Source of the DNA: Amblyomma americanum
Taxonomy: Eukaryota > Arthropoda > Arachnida > Ixodida > Ixodidae
Direction: 5' to 3'
Length of the DNA stretch: 64,000 nucleotides
Assembly (NCBI RefSeq): GCF_052857255.1
Contig: NC_135497.1
Coordinates: 348,766,799 to 348,830,798 of the forward strand
Numbering within the stretch: position 1 is the first letter of the stretch; every line of letters starts with the position of its first letter. Shown here one piece after another: positions 1-10,656 of the stretch. Under the pieces are notes generated by a model, which made no database searches, had not been told where the DNA came from, and worked only from the letters and a program-made list of their open reading frames with translations. Position numbers and translations under genes: made by a program.

Positions 1-2600
1 ACAAAGTACCTTAATGCCCTGCTCCTGATGGGCAATAGAGTTATATATACTGCATTCCATGTTGATAAAGTCTAGTTGTAACGAGGCTGAAAACAAAACA
101 CCTGTGGTTGACTGCAAGCGAAGTTAACTAGTTTCTTTTCGAGTTGATCGATTCACGAAAAACTTGTCGTCACATATGATGTAATCGAAACAGACTGCTG
201 ATGTAGCCATAACAGTTCTTTTTATTTTAAACTTCTATAATTTAGCTACTAATGAGCGTAGTTCATTACGACTTGGTTGCGTCTGAGCCCTGCCAACCTG
301 AATGTGTTCGGCCGAAAAAGGGAAGACAAATTATTACAGGTTTCAGTATATTTCAGTTTCTTGCAAGATTGCTATGACTCAGAGAGCCAAAGAAAACTGT
401 TACCAAGGTGTGACATCCGTTTGATCAAGAGCCGACCAAAATTGATAGTTGCAGATGAAATGATTTCATCTGTTAGAGTGAATACACGGAGCGGGTGGTA
501 GGCCCTCGGTGAAGATCTACATCTCCAGTTAGCAGCAGCAAGCAAACCATTCAACAATATTGAAAAAATTCATAGCAACCGTTTTGTTGGCTGGAGGGTA
601 CTGGAAAGGAAACCAGTAAAAAGAAACCGGTTTCGCTTTTCAGATTTAGTAAGAATCTAAGCACATAGTGAACCGTAAGGACTGACCTGAAAGACATGTA
701 ACCGATAACGTTTTAATCTTCTCACGTTTTCCTCATCGGTTCTATTTTATATATTATATGAGCGTGGTATTTGTTTTCTCTTTTGTCACTGTTACTGGGC
801 GTTTTTCCTAGTTTTCTTGCACGGCTCTGCCTCTAGCCTCCTACTTTATCACCACCTTTTCTTGACGCGTCGGGCATACTCCCGGGCGTTTGCATGGAGC
901 ATGTCTCGGTTGCGTTGTTTATCGTTTGTAGCAATTTATTTTTGTCTTCTTAATGTTGTATTTTCAGCTCTTAAGTGTACTTCGCTGTGACGGTTAGGGG
1001 CCTTCTCATCTGTGCATAATTTTGACCGAGAGCTTGTGCTCATGTTGATTCGTGTCTGCTGAGCTGCTGTTTTTTGTTAATAGCCCCTGACTCCTCCGTG
1101 TTTTATGATAAAGCCTGTGGTGTATACGGCAGTCTTGCAATAAATGAAGTTGGAGCTGCTTGTGTGTTGTCTACAGTCTTCACTGAAGCATGTCTCTCTA
1201 TGGTGACGCAGCTATAGCATGTGAAGATAAAAATCAAGCATGTGTTCTAAATCTCCTTGAGGATAAGTGGTAATTTAGGAAGAGTTATGTTGGGGTTCAA
1301 ACCACAGATTTAAAACTTGAACCTAAGTCTTACTTGGTTGTCTGGGCTTGTTTAGTGAACCCACAAAAAAAATTATTCGGTGATCCTAAACATCTTCCTG
1401 GAAATCACGTCGAAGGCGCAGCTAGGGTGTCTGCACCAGTAGAAGGGAGGCAATTTTCCAATCTTTTTTTCATTCTAAGAAAATAAGAATGGTTGGATCG
1501 GCCGCATGAACATGTGCATGGATCTATACTGAGAGAAGTGTTGACAACTTATAAAACCACGCTAACATCGCCGAGAGGTGAGAGCACATCGATTTGTTTC
1601 CCTGCGCTGACTGCGTCCCCGAGCTGACTTGTGCAGGCAGGAAGCGTTTGGGACGTCTCAACAGCGTACCCTCGAGATTGCTGGAAATCTTGCTCTGTGA
1701 ATTTCGCATAGCAAAGAAGAAAGGCTGCAATGCATAACGAGGTACCTTTAAACGGGAGAACAGAGGTGGTGGAGGAGTGTTTCCTAACCGGCTCCGCGGA
1801 GAAAGCACTTTTGCACATTCAGTTGCAATCCCTTGACGTCGCGTTGTTTAGATCGGTGGAAGGTCTTCCTGAAAGCACATGTGCACTCGAAACCGCGCTT
1901 AGCAATGTTCGAGCAAGGATACAGGCTTGTTATCTTGTTAGGTTAGAATTTATGCAGGAAAATGCGGCGTTTAAAAAAAATTAAAGGAAAGGATTGGCCG
2001 CGTCACGTGTGTGTACACAAGTTGACTCATTCTCATGTGCAGGTGTGTAACAGAGTAGCTTCCTGGCTAACAAAATAGGAAGTGTGTCGACGTGCACGGA
2101 AGCATGACTTTCTTGAAGATAAGCGATTCATCAAGCATAAAATGACTCTTTTTTTATAAGGACATGACCTAATATCGGATCGAAATGGTCCTGTTTCCTC
2201 AAGGTGTCGGCGTCGGAGGAAAACCGCGTCCCTGGTGGTGTTTGCGGCTGGGCGGGCAACCCAATTTAGGCCGGCTTCGTTCAATCGAACCCGCTTATTC
2301 TTTTAGATAACTATGCCCGCATCTATACATTTAGTGCGGCGGCCCTGAAATCAACTTTTGCCACTTTACCAGAAGGATCACCGTCGCTGCTTTCGCAGGT
2401 CTTCTCGCTTAGCAGTGCTTGCCCCTCGTTGATGACATTTAGCTTTAGCATTCAGCGATACAGCACATCCTTTTTTTGCTTTATGTACCTCCAGCTGAGC
2501 GTCAACGCGGCGCGGAGCTCTGTGCCTTGCAAAATCACCTAGCTCCCACATACAGCAGATTGAAGCGAAACCTTTAGAAATTCGTTTGACGGTACTAAAA
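1..2600. other. Stretch with no gene recognised
   Basis: This stretch is AT-rich and holds only short ORFs (under 100 codons) with no motif I recognise. An AATAAA at 1139-1144 follows a pyrimidine-rich stretch and could be the 3' end of a decayed element or of a transcript entering from the left, but no coding sequence supports it. I see no tRNA, simple-sequence array or long inverted repeat. Confidence 0.5.
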
Positions 2601-2611
2601 AAAAGAAAACT

Positions 2612-2712
2612 TTGCAACCAAGAGCGCAGAGAGGGATTGTGACCGACGCTGCCAAAAATGGGCATTCTTTGTTTCCGTACGCTTCATACCACTGAGCCAC
2701 AGCCGTGGCATC
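2612..2712 (-). repeat. Possible old tRNA-headed SINE remnant
   Basis: Read on the minus strand, 2689-2702 gives an A-box-like TGGCTCAGTGG. About 45 bases further on, 2633-2646 gives a degenerate B-box, GGTCACAATCCC. The same A-box lies in the clear SINE copies at 23.5 and 37.3 kb. No body or tail can be recognised, so this may be an old head fragment or a chance match. Confidence 0.35.
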
Positions 2713-3201
2713 CTGCGCAATGATAGTTGCTTGTTGGTTGGAGTTACCTATATCGTCGTCATCGTCATCTTTCATCGCTTCCTTCTCTGGTTCGCAGGGC
2801 TCGTGCAGTGAAAGAATACGAGCGATTAACGATAAAGCAAGACTCGTCTTTGTCACCCACAGCAGCTTTTATATAGCCGTGAAAAAAAAGGCGAGAAGCG
2901 GAAGCGGACCATTTGTTGTGTGACGTGCATACTTGCAGTAGATATATGAGTGTTAGCTCTTACTCATAGCGTTTCTCGATTTCTTGGGAAATTTTCTAAG
3001 TCCGAGGAGTCCAAGATGGCAGCCTCCTTAGTAAAGCGATTTTGCAACATATTTTGGGATTGACTGGCAACATCATGATTATATCGAATATGTGATTGAT
3101 TGCTTACGTGAATTATAAATGTAAGATGTCAAAATTGTATTTCCATTTGTGTCCCCTCATTTAATCTCATTCATATCAATTCTAGTAAACCACACAGCTA
3201 A

Positions 3202-3673
3202 AGCGCCAACTCCAAGCGCCCTTCTTTGGGGTACGCGCTCAGCGTCGGCGCTCGGCGTACGCCATGCCGGTCTGCGCATGCGCACTGCAGAAGACGCCAG
3301 CGAGCCTCGGTGAGGCGCCGATGTCTGTCCGTGCTAGATATCGGCGTCAGCGCATGGGCGCTCGCGTACGCGTCGGAAGAGGGGTCGGGTTTATAACAAT
3401 GGGAGGATCGCGGGGATCTCGGTGACTCTTTTCTTCATGGCTTGAAGCTCTTCCAGGTTTCCCGAATATTTCTTCTCGGTTTAAGTTGTCCTTTCATCGC
3501 CCCTCAACCCCTTCTCTTCACGGCTTGAAATTCTCTCCCTGGGCTCGAAAAGGGAAGCGAGCCAACGCCAGGAACATGGAGATGTATGCCCATTTTTGAC
3601 GCCCGTTCCTGCGTACACCAAGAGCGCCTACGCTGGACGCGTACGCCCAGGAAGGGCCCTTGGAGTTGGCACC
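3202..3673. mobile_element. Tourist-like MITE (PIF/Harbinger type)
   Basis: This 472-bp non-coding element has imperfect terminal inverted repeats of about 50 bp. The left end (from AGCGCCAACTCCAAGCGCCC at 3202) matches the reverse complement of the right end (GGTGCCAACTCCAAGGGCCC, ending 3673), and both go on into GTACGCG and AGCGTMGGCGC. It is flanked by TAA on each side (3199-3201 and 3674-3676), the 3-bp target duplication expected of PIF/Harbinger elements. It encodes no transposase and would need one in trans. Its termini differ from those of the large Harbinger at 37.6-45.8 kb, so that element need not be its source. Confidence 0.75.
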
Positions 3674-3676
3674 TAA

Positions 3677-4440
3677 CCCTAGTTACTTCAACGTCTTCCA
3701 GACAGTGACGGGCCGGCATCTTTTTTGACAGATGACCGCTCAACGTTCGACAAAGCCGGCGCGGGTACGCCGAGTTCGACCACATTCTCACAGCCGGCCT
3801 CCTCTACGGCGCGGCGACGACAGAGCCGAAAACCGCGGCAGCAACGGAGCGCCGCGGTGTTCTAATCGAAATAGGCGCCGGAGACCGGCAAACCAGTTAG
3901 GGCAGGTGCTCGCTCTTCCCATGTTTCTCCCGCGTGAAAAAAAAAAAAACGGCGGTGGCGGAGTCCGAATGAGATGCCGAAGGAGCGGTGAAAGTCGTCT
4001 GTCGACTGCTTGCGCGTTGCTTTGCTTGACTATTATCGCAGAACAAACATGCGATCTCGCAAGCGGTGGCAAAAGTTAGAAGTCAGTTGAATAACTTTGC
4101 GCAATTCCACATTTTTACAGCAAAACAGCACGCGTACAGCACCAAAACATATTTATACGAATATTGCGAGCTATTATTAAAGCGCTGCGCGCACTGCAGT
4201 GACATTATTCTGGCCAATGTGAACGAAATCGGACATATGCAGGGGGTAATGAACTCTGTTATCAATACAGGAATGGTTTGTCAGGGCTTGCTAGATTGTT
4301 CTTTATACTAACGTTCGAGAATGAGGCTAGCAAAACAGTTTGGAGAATATTTTACCAGTATAGGCTAATTGAAGCAATGAGGCCCTAAAAGCTAGCAACA
4401 AGTAAACGGGGTTTCAACACAGCTTTCATCGCAGGAAGCG
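3677..4440. other. Stretch with no gene recognised
   Basis: This interval holds overlapping short ORFs on both strands, none with a recognisable domain, and an A-rich tract near 3936-3950. I see nothing to support a gene. Confidence 0.5.
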
Positions 4441-4477
4441 GCTAAAAGCCGTCACTTCGGCGGGGTGGTGGCGGCCT

Positions 4478-4566
4478 TCGACACAGCGCTCGTATCGTCC
4501 TGTTTGTTCCGTCCTCGTGTTTTTGCGCGCTGTTTTACCATGAATAGTAGTAACCAACTTGCTTAG
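4478..4566 (-). repeat. Penelope-type terminal remnant
   Basis: On the minus strand this reads AAGTTGGT, then an ATTCATGG block, then AACAGCGCGCAAAAACACGA. This parallels the ends of the Penelope-like copy at 34.7 kb (GAGTTGGT, ATTCATATTTGAACAGCGCA) and of the mini-copy at 40.6 kb (TAGTTGGTGATTCATACTT). No coding part is attached. It is probably an isolated pseudo-LTR end of a Penelope-like element. Confidence 0.45.
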
Positions 4567-4569
4567 ATG

Positions 4570-6195
4570 TCCGTACTTCTTCTTCCAATGTTATTCCTAT
4601 GGTACGCTTTTTTATTACTCCGTTGTTTCCATTTCGCGTTTCTTGATCCTCTTTACTCTCTTTGCATTGTTTTTATTTGAGTCTGTTTTTCTGCTCTTTA
4701 TCTTATCTGCCCCGTCACCTCTATCCTCCTTTTTGTCTTCTTCACCTGAATGGTTGTTCTTTTTATCAGCCATCCCCTTCTCTTCGGTTTAAACCTGGTA
4801 ACAGGCTTTCCGTCCCACACTTCGTTACTCTCCCGAACTCCCTCTGTTCGCCATAGTCCACGGGCCGTGTTTTTTTTAGGTTTTGTCTAAGTTAAGTTTC
4901 GTTCTTCGGACTCCACAACAGGTGCCCCACCGTCCGAGGCGGTATAACAGACGAGATCAGGAAACACATGACTGAAGGCAGGCAAACTGAATCTTTATAC
5001 AGGAATTCACATATTTACAACAGAATAAACGGCGAGTGATTACGTGGAACTGGCTGAGGAAAAATATTCCCTCCTTAGCATCGCCGAAGATTCAAGGGAT
5101 CGAAATCTAGCTCAGAACATTTCTCCAGGCTCCGGAGCCCGGTTTTGAAACCTAGGAGCCTGTCCCACATTTGGCACCACACAATCACAAAAAACTAACA
5201 CATATTTTGTATACAAACTGCATGACATGTCTTCCAGGTTCCGCAAGGTTCAAACCCCTCTCCCTAATATACTCAGCACGATAAGAACATCAAAAATACT
5301 TTTAAGAATGGCATTCCGGGAACGGGCGCTCGAAATGATTCGCCCTCTAGGTTTACATGCCACACCCCATACTTCCACAGTATCACTCAAACTCTCTTCC
5401 TTACCAAGGAAAATCAGAAACATATGAAAATACATCAAAGACACTCTCACGTGTCGCCACCTTCCTGAGAACCCGTGACCTGGCGGCTTCCGGCATAACG
5501 GCAATTATCAATCACAACCGAGCCGCTACAGCCGCAGGTAACAAACTAATCGTCTTCGTGCCGACTGTTGACAGGCGTCCCCCCAAAATCTGGAAAGCGG
5601 CGCGAGCTTGTCGTTGCTGCCTCTGAACGTGCGTCAGCATCCCTTTTGTAAGTACGCCTACGTTTTGTTAACCCGACCCACTTCTCGAGAGCCGTTGGTG
5701 TGTCCCATCCTCGGGCTTCGGCGCCGCCGCGGCGTCTGCTCGCCGCGCCCGCACCTGACGGTACGCGAAGCTTATTTGCTCTCAGCCTCGCGCGAGCGCC
5801 CAGACCCGTCTCGCCCGGCGGTGAGGACCCCTCAGACCTAGGTGGGGACTTCTGTGGGGTTCCGGGAAAAACGTCTCCCCTCGATCAATCCAGATCTGCC
5901 TCTGTCTTGGCCGGTCAACGCTCGCCTTCGCGTTGACCGGTAGCGCGAGAAATCCGAATACACGAAAGTGGTGGTACTTGAGCGCAACAGATGCAAATTC
6001 GCTTATCGTATACCCCGCGCCCAATGCAAACACTAAACTCATCGGAGACTCGTTTATCTGGAGCGCCTCGTATATTGCCAAATGAAATAAAACCGTCATT
6101 CGCTCTGTTCCTTGGCAGCGGGCGCTTTTCGGGGCGCAAGACACGTGCACTAACGACGGAGAAAAGAAAAAAGGGAGGGGGGCTTCTTTTCTTGT
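4570..6195. other. Non-coding stretch with a short hairpin
   Basis: No gene is recognised. The first part is T- and C-rich. Around 4900-5170 the minus strand has a TATA-like GTATAAAG and a TGTGGGACAGG edge, which could be an old LTR, but I found no partner or target duplication. A perfect 11-bp hairpin lies at 5911-5940. The region from 5690 to 5830 is GC-rich. Confidence 0.4.
5911..5940. repeat. Short perfect inverted repeat (hairpin)
   Basis: CCGGTCAACGC at 5911-5921 is repeated as its reverse complement at 5930-5940, with an 8-base loop. The flanks carry no element signature I recognise. Its function is unknown and it may be accidental. Confidence 0.6.
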
Positions 6196-6198
6196 GCC

Positions 6199-6590
6199 CG
6201 GTGGTGGTGGTGGAAGCTTTATTAGACACAGGGGAGTTTAGGACGCGCAGGTCCTTGGGCACCCGCACGGCCCCACTTCACTCAAACGTTCATGTCCCGG
6301 AGGCTCATGACGCTGGCAGCCCGACCTGTGGCGATGGCTTGCTTGGCCGGGTACTGGCAGTACTGGCAGCCCGCGCACCCACGCATCGCCTCCGCCGAAG
6401 CTCCGGCGCTCACCAGCGCCATCTCTCGCTCGCAGCAAGCAAGCATTGGGTCACGTAAGGCCAGCTCGCGCTGTGACTGGCACGTTTTTTGTGGGGCGGG
6501 GCTCCGTTGCCGCCACTCGACGGAAACGTAGAGCAGAGCCCAGCGGCACCGGCCGCCCGATTTGGGGGGAAACTGGTCCAAATTCATCCC
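6199..6590 (-). mobile_element. 3' end of a truncated LINE
   Basis: Read on the minus strand, the segment ends in AATAAAGC (plus-strand 6216-6223) followed by a (CCA)n tail at 6199-6213. This tail resembles the end of the LINE at 36.38 kb, where ATAAAG is followed by (ACC)n. Upstream is a GC-rich sequence with a short open frame but no RT or RNase H motif, so it looks like a 3' untranslated or extreme C-terminal part of a 5'-truncated non-LTR element. The family is not certain. Confidence 0.55.
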
Positions 6591-6980
6591 CCTCCGTCGG
6601 CTCCGGCGGCGACGGAGGTGACGGAGGAACGAAAAACCGGCTGTGAGAATGTGGCCTTAGCCGCGTCCCGACTTTTTTCGTTTTCTTGCAACCCAGCCAA
6701 AGAAATGATTAGGGGAGCCACACAGTCTGTCTCCCTTAAACGCGCTGGGTGACAATAGAAAAAAGAAACAGAAATGCAAAGCCGCCCCCCCCCACTCACC
6801 GAAAAGCTGGGCGTGAGGGGAGGACACACGAAGTGGACAGTGCGCGAAGTTTATCGGCGTCTCCCTCCCAAACCAGGGAGGGAGAATGTAAGAGATGGAG
6901 GAGGCGCTTAACTTCATGCGGCGCGTGGCGGCGGCTTTGTGAACTAGCGGAGCATGAACCACAATCCTGGCCATGCTCTG
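6591..6980. other. Gap with no gene recognised
   Basis: This GC-rich stretch carries a C-homopolymer run near 6784-6792 and short overlapping ORFs. I can assign no motif. It lies between the LINE 3' end on the left and a LINE endonuclease scrap on the right. Confidence 0.45.
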
Positions 6981-7182
6981 CCGCACATTATAACGGGAGA
7001 CTTCAGCGCACACCATCCTTCTTGGGGAGGCATCATATTAGCAACAAGAGGACAGCAGTTATTTCGTTTTACACAGTACAACAATTCAACCTTCCTCAAC
7101 TACGGCCAGGCAAATTTTTATGAACGTGCCCGATCCAGTGCCCTTGACATTTCTTTGATTTTGCGCATCTGTTGTCTTCAAC
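6981..7182 (+). pseudogene. LINE family A endonuclease fragment
   Basis: The translated frame reads HIITGDFSAHHPSWGG, the catalytic GD(L/F)NAH block of an apurinic-type endonuclease. The fragment runs parallel to 12560-12757 in the LINE copy downstream (HIITGDLNAHSPAWGG), down to the shared CTTCAAC at its right end. The fragment stops exactly where the left LTR of the gypsy element starts at 7183. It is therefore the target into which that element inserted, and its right continuation should lie beyond 10656. It is a short relic without coding capacity. Confidence 0.75.
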
Positions 7183-7321
7183 TGTGAAAGGTCGGGAGGC
7201 AGGGAACAAAAAGTGTTTATAATCAGAAAAGAAGCTGCTTATATAAGGACAGGTACAAACATACGCATGCGCACTTCGTACCGTCAGGGCACGTGTTAAC
7301 ATGATAGTGTGCATACTTACA
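7183..7321 (-). repeat. 3' LTR of gypsy element 1
   Basis: The LTR begins TGTGAA in plus orientation and ends CTTACA, so on the element strand it runs TGTAAG to TTCACA. It aligns with 10524-10656 along its length, sharing GGAACAAAAAGT, a TATATAAGGA box and GTACCGNNAGRGCACGTG. The few differences between the two copies suggest an insertion that is neither very new nor ancient. At 139 bp it is unusually short for gypsy. Confidence 0.85.
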
Positions 7322-7381
7322 TCTTCCTTCTTTTCGAAGAGAAAAAAAGGGGAAAAGTTTACAAATTCTCTTGTCAGGGAC

Positions 7382-8340
7382 CTAATGCTGCGGTCTCTCT
7401 GAAAGGGTGTAACTTTGTGGCGGTCCATGCAGACGTTGACTTCTACGAAGGATGTGCTCAGGTTGTAGCTCCGCCGCCTGGTCAGGCTGGGATACAGACT
7501 CCATAGAAACAGTCGCTTCAGGGTGTGACGTAGGTTGCATTTCTTTGGAACTGAGATGCTCCCTGGTGCGCCGCAGCACTTCTCCGCTGTCTGTAAGTAG
7601 GGCATACGACCGAGGTGTGCCTGCGGAGCCTACAACCACAGCTGGCGACCAGGTTCTGCGTATGGTGTCGTACACTGATATCGGAGACCCGCAGCGAAGA
7701 TGTGGTAGACGCTTGGCCGTCCGGTTGTAAAGTTCTGCTGCTTTTCTCTTATTTCATGAAGGCGATTGCGAACGGATTGTGGTGGCACAGTCTGCGGTTA
7801 AAGGTGCTGGGGGAGAACCGCCAACTGCGTCCTTGTTTGACGGCCCATCAATCTTTGAACAGGTTACTTCAGTTGCTCGTCCCTTGGCATGTTTCGCCAC
7901 TCCATCAGGGTGCTATAAAATTCCAGGGTTCCGAAAGCACACTTCGTTAGCAGTTTTTTCGGGTCCTCCACTGCACACTCCACCATGCTGTTACCACGAG
8001 GATAGCACGGGCTTGAATTTACGTGGGCAATTCCGAGCTGCGCAGCAAAAGAGCGGAAGCACGCACTGTTGAAATGTGGAGCGTTATCGCTGCACAGCTT
8101 TGCGGGATTTCATGAGTTGCGGAGACAAAAATACGCGCATTGTTTACCGCTCTCGCTGTTGTCTGACGTAGGTTTTGAACCTCGAAAAAGACCAAGTAGA
8201 AATCAACGAGGATTAGGTAGCAGTGGTCACGTGATGGAAAATGTCAAGCCCTACTACATGACATGGCAGGCGGCCTCGTATCTCGGGGCTCAGCATAGGC
8301 AGTCTAGTGTTCCTCCGTTTGTAATTTACGCGCGCTGTAC
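7382..8340 (-). pseudogene. Gypsy 1 integrase core and C-terminus (decayed)
   Basis: On the minus strand near 8000-8095 the frame reads CSDNAPHFNSACFRSFAAQL and then SSPCYPRGNSMVE. These are the second Asp and the Glu of the DDE retroviral-type integrase core (SDNGPQF and NGxxER in functional relatives). The C-terminal tail near 7560-7675 reads MYDTIRRTWSPAVVVGSAGT, the extension typical of arthropod gypsy integrases of the K02A2.6-like type. Several stops and frameshifts separate these pieces, so no working enzyme is encoded. The frame ends shortly before the polypurine tract and 3' LTR, as expected for the last domain of pol. Confidence 0.75.
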
Positions 8341-8404
8341 ATGACTTAGCTAGAGCTGATATATCTCCGTTCATGCCGGGACAGAACGTTTCTTCTCTGG
8401 CTCT

Positions 8405-9500
8405 CATCTTTATTTTTCTTCGCATCCATGGGCGGTGTGTAGCGAGCACAGAATTTCCGGTCGCATGGTAGGAGGAATGACTATTTTGTTGGTTCTGAGT
8501 AGCAGGCTTTCTTCAACGTGCAGATCGTTGCGGTAACACCAGTACGAACGGAGGGCATGCGGCACATCGTCCTTTGTTTCCGGCCACTCTGTGTTCGAGT
8601 AACGGCGCAGTTCAGCCATACGAGCGTCTCTGTTAGTTTCTTGCCGAATACTCTCGAGGGGCTGGTCTGACTCAGGAAGAGAAGAAATAACGCTGACTTG
8701 AAATTCTTCTGTCTCGTCGATTAGTTGCGTAGCACTCGGGAAGCGAGAAAACACATCAGCTTGAAACAACTCCTTTCCTGGTTTGAACGTCACATTTATT
8801 GGGAATTTTTGCAAAACAAGCTTCATGCGCTGCAATCGTAGCGGGTATTCACAAAGTGGCTTTCTGAATATAGATTCCAGAGGCATGTGATCCGACTCGA
8901 CGGTTACCTTTTGATTTTCTGGAGATATAATCTTGAAATTTTAAGCAACAATGGACAATTGCCAATGGCTCCTTCTCGATCTGCGAGTAGCGCTGCTGTG
9001 CTTCAGTCAGCGAACGAGATGAATAGGCAGCGGGCGGCCCACCCTGTAGAAGGACGGCTCCTACTCCATGCTGACTGGTGTCTACTAACAAGGCCAATGG
9101 TTTTTCTTGATTAAAATAGGGAAGGACTGGCGCCTTTGTGAGGGTCGCTCGAAGCTGAGAAAAGCTGCTATCTTGCTGGTCTGTACAGACCCACGCGGCA
9201 TCGTTTTTCGACAGCTCGTGAAGCGGCACTGACAACACGGATATGTTAGGGAGAAACCGCGCCACGAAGTTAATCATGCCTTGAAAAACTTGCAGTTCCT
9301 TGCCGTTTTGTGCGGCGGAACTTGCATGATGTCTTCATCTCTGCTCGCGTCCAGGCACAGGCCCTCTGGAAACAGAATGTGGCCCATGTAGCGGACTTTG
9401 GGCTGTAGGATATTGTTCTTGTTCTTTATTCAGCATCAAGTTGTGTTGTCTACACCGGGACAGCAAAGCAACTAAATTTCTATCGTGTTGCTCTCGCCAC
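8405..9500 (-). pseudogene. Gypsy 1 RT thumb, RNase H and integrase N-terminus
   Basis: In element order, 9500-9400 keeps the RT thumb (LVALLSRCRQHNLMLNK). Next, 9277-8900 gives the connection and RNase H: FVARFLPNISVLSVPLHELS, then LLVDTSQHGVGAVLLQ with the first RNase H Asp, then AAYSSRSL and QRYSQIEKEPLAIV. Then 8886-8410 continues RNase H (VTFKPGKELFQADVFSR) and reaches the integrase zinc region (IVIPPTMRPEIL..LHTAHG). A frameshift lies near 8880 and the thumb is out of frame with RNase H. Palm and fingers, including YXDD, are absent. The order and motifs are those of Ty3/gypsy pol. Confidence 0.82.
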
Positions 9501-9559
9501 TGTCCCCGTACCAATGTCCTCCGTCAATTCCGGTATCAATTTTGCAGCGTATGGCGGAA

Positions 9560-10263
9560 CCTGCGACGTCGACAGTCGCTCAACAGCAGTAGTGGCCAAC
9601 AATTGCATTGACTTCCAGGATTTGAAGGAAATAGCCCACGTTCTCTGCCATTTTGACCTGCTTTATCTTGCATGCTTGGCCCCTCGATCTCGCTTCTGGT
9701 TTCAGACACCCACGCGCGAAGTGGTTTCGGCCGCCACACTTGTTACAGGGCTTGCCTTGCGCAAGCACTTTGATTTTCCGTGTTCCCCGAAACAACAGTT
9801 TGGGCAAAAATTGAGGCTAAACTTTCGAGTTCACAGCATATACGGTGGCCTCATCTGCTGCGATTAATTCTGCCTCCCTGATCTCGTAAAAGTGCTCATT
9901 CGCTTGTTCCTTTGCTCGGCATATTTGCATTGTTTTGGCATACGACGGATTTTCAGACAGAAATTTCTGCGGCAGGTCCTTGTCTCCAACTCCAAGAATT
10001 ATTCGACTGCGCAGTAGTCTGTCATCTAGCTCTTCAAATTCGCACAAGCGAGGAAGGGTTCGGATATCGATTAGCCGCCCGTTAAAAGATTCGCCCTCAC
10101 GTTGATCTAAGAAGCCGAAACGAAACTTGTTGAACGTTAAAATCTTCGCTGGTTTGTAGTGGGCTTCGAATTTTTCAATCAGGTTGTCGAGGTCTTGCTT
10201 TTCGTCCGCATTTGCGAAGTTGAAGGTATAGAACTCCCGCCTTTCTTCTTCACCAATTGCCAT
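9560..10263 (-). pseudogene. Gypsy 1 gag with CCHC zinc knuckle
   Basis: From 10263 to 9817 an open frame of 148 codons gives a capsid-like sequence (FRFGFLDQREGESFNGRLID..LPRLCEFEELDDRLLRSRIIL), typical of gypsy retrotransposon gag of the K02A2.6-like group. After a frame change, 9807-9580 carries a single zinc knuckle, CNKCGGRNHFARGC (C-x2-C-x4-H-x4-C), the nucleocapsid RNA-binding motif. Gag would form the particle and package RNA. The N-terminus is uncertain: the sequence between 10263 and the 5' LTR has no clean start, and the frameshift splits capsid from nucleocapsid, so the gene is probably dead. Confidence 0.75.
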
Positions 10264-10508
10264 AAGAAGTGTTGCTGCCTAAACTTCTGTAGGCTGCTTC
10301 CTTAGTCCGGTCGCCGCAGAAAACAGAGCAACCTCACTCTTCCAGATGATCCAGTTCTGGTAAATGTCACCCGTACTTTCCAGTGGTTTTGGCAGTGGAA
10401 GAATCGTGCGATGCCGTACTTCTTTCTCTGGAGTGTATTAGGGGTACAGCTGGACGAGGAGGCGGGGAAGATCTGTGGTGAACGCGGTTTGCCAAACCCG
10501 CCGCCAGG

Positions 10509-10523
10509 CCACTTCTGACACCA
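10509..10523 (-). promoter_or_regulatory. Primer-binding site, tRNA-Leu type
   Basis: Directly internal to the 5' LTR, the minus strand reads TGGTGTCAGAAGTGG. This is complementary to the 3' acceptor end (CCACTTCTGACACCA) found on eukaryotic tRNA-Leu. It would prime minus-strand cDNA synthesis. The position with zero spacing to the LTR supports the LTR boundary at 10524. Confidence 0.85.
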
Positions 10524-10656
10524 TGTGAACAGTCGGGGGCATGGAACAAAAAGTATTTATTATCAGACAAGGGGCTGCCTATATAAGGAAAATACAAACA
10601 TGAGCATGCGCAATTCGTACCGAAAGAGCACGTGCTAACATGACAGTGCACATACA
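10524..10656 (-). repeat. 5' LTR of gypsy element 1
   Basis: This is the partner of the LTR at 7183-7321. In plus orientation it runs TGTGAACAGTCGG to GCACATACA. It carries a TATATAAGG box (in minus orientation CCTTATATAGG) that would drive transcription of the element, and a T-rich stretch near 10548. It differs from the other LTR by a few substitutions and a small indel near its outer end. Confidence 0.85.

Larger units (their letters stand above)
7183..10656 (-). mobile_element. Ty3/gypsy LTR retrotransposon 1 (internally deleted)
   Basis: This 3.47-kb element is transcribed on the minus strand. It is bounded by two short LTRs of 139 and 133 bp. A primer-binding site lies directly beside the 5' LTR: plus-strand 10509-10523 reads CCACTTCTGACACCA, the 3' end of a eukaryotic tRNA-Leu. 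A polypurine tract borders the 3' LTR (7322-7350, read on the minus strand). In element order it encodes gag with a zinc knuckle, the end of RT, RNase H and integrase. Protease and most of RT are missing between about 9280 and 9560, a deletion of roughly a kilobase against a normal gypsy. The flanks read TTCAAC and TCCAAC, so a 4-5 bp target duplication is likely with one change. Non-autonomous. Confidence 0.88.

Noticed and set aside
4900..5180. A solo LTR on the minus strand
   Set aside because: A TATA-like box and TGTGGGACAGG edge are visible, but I found no second edge, partner or target duplication.
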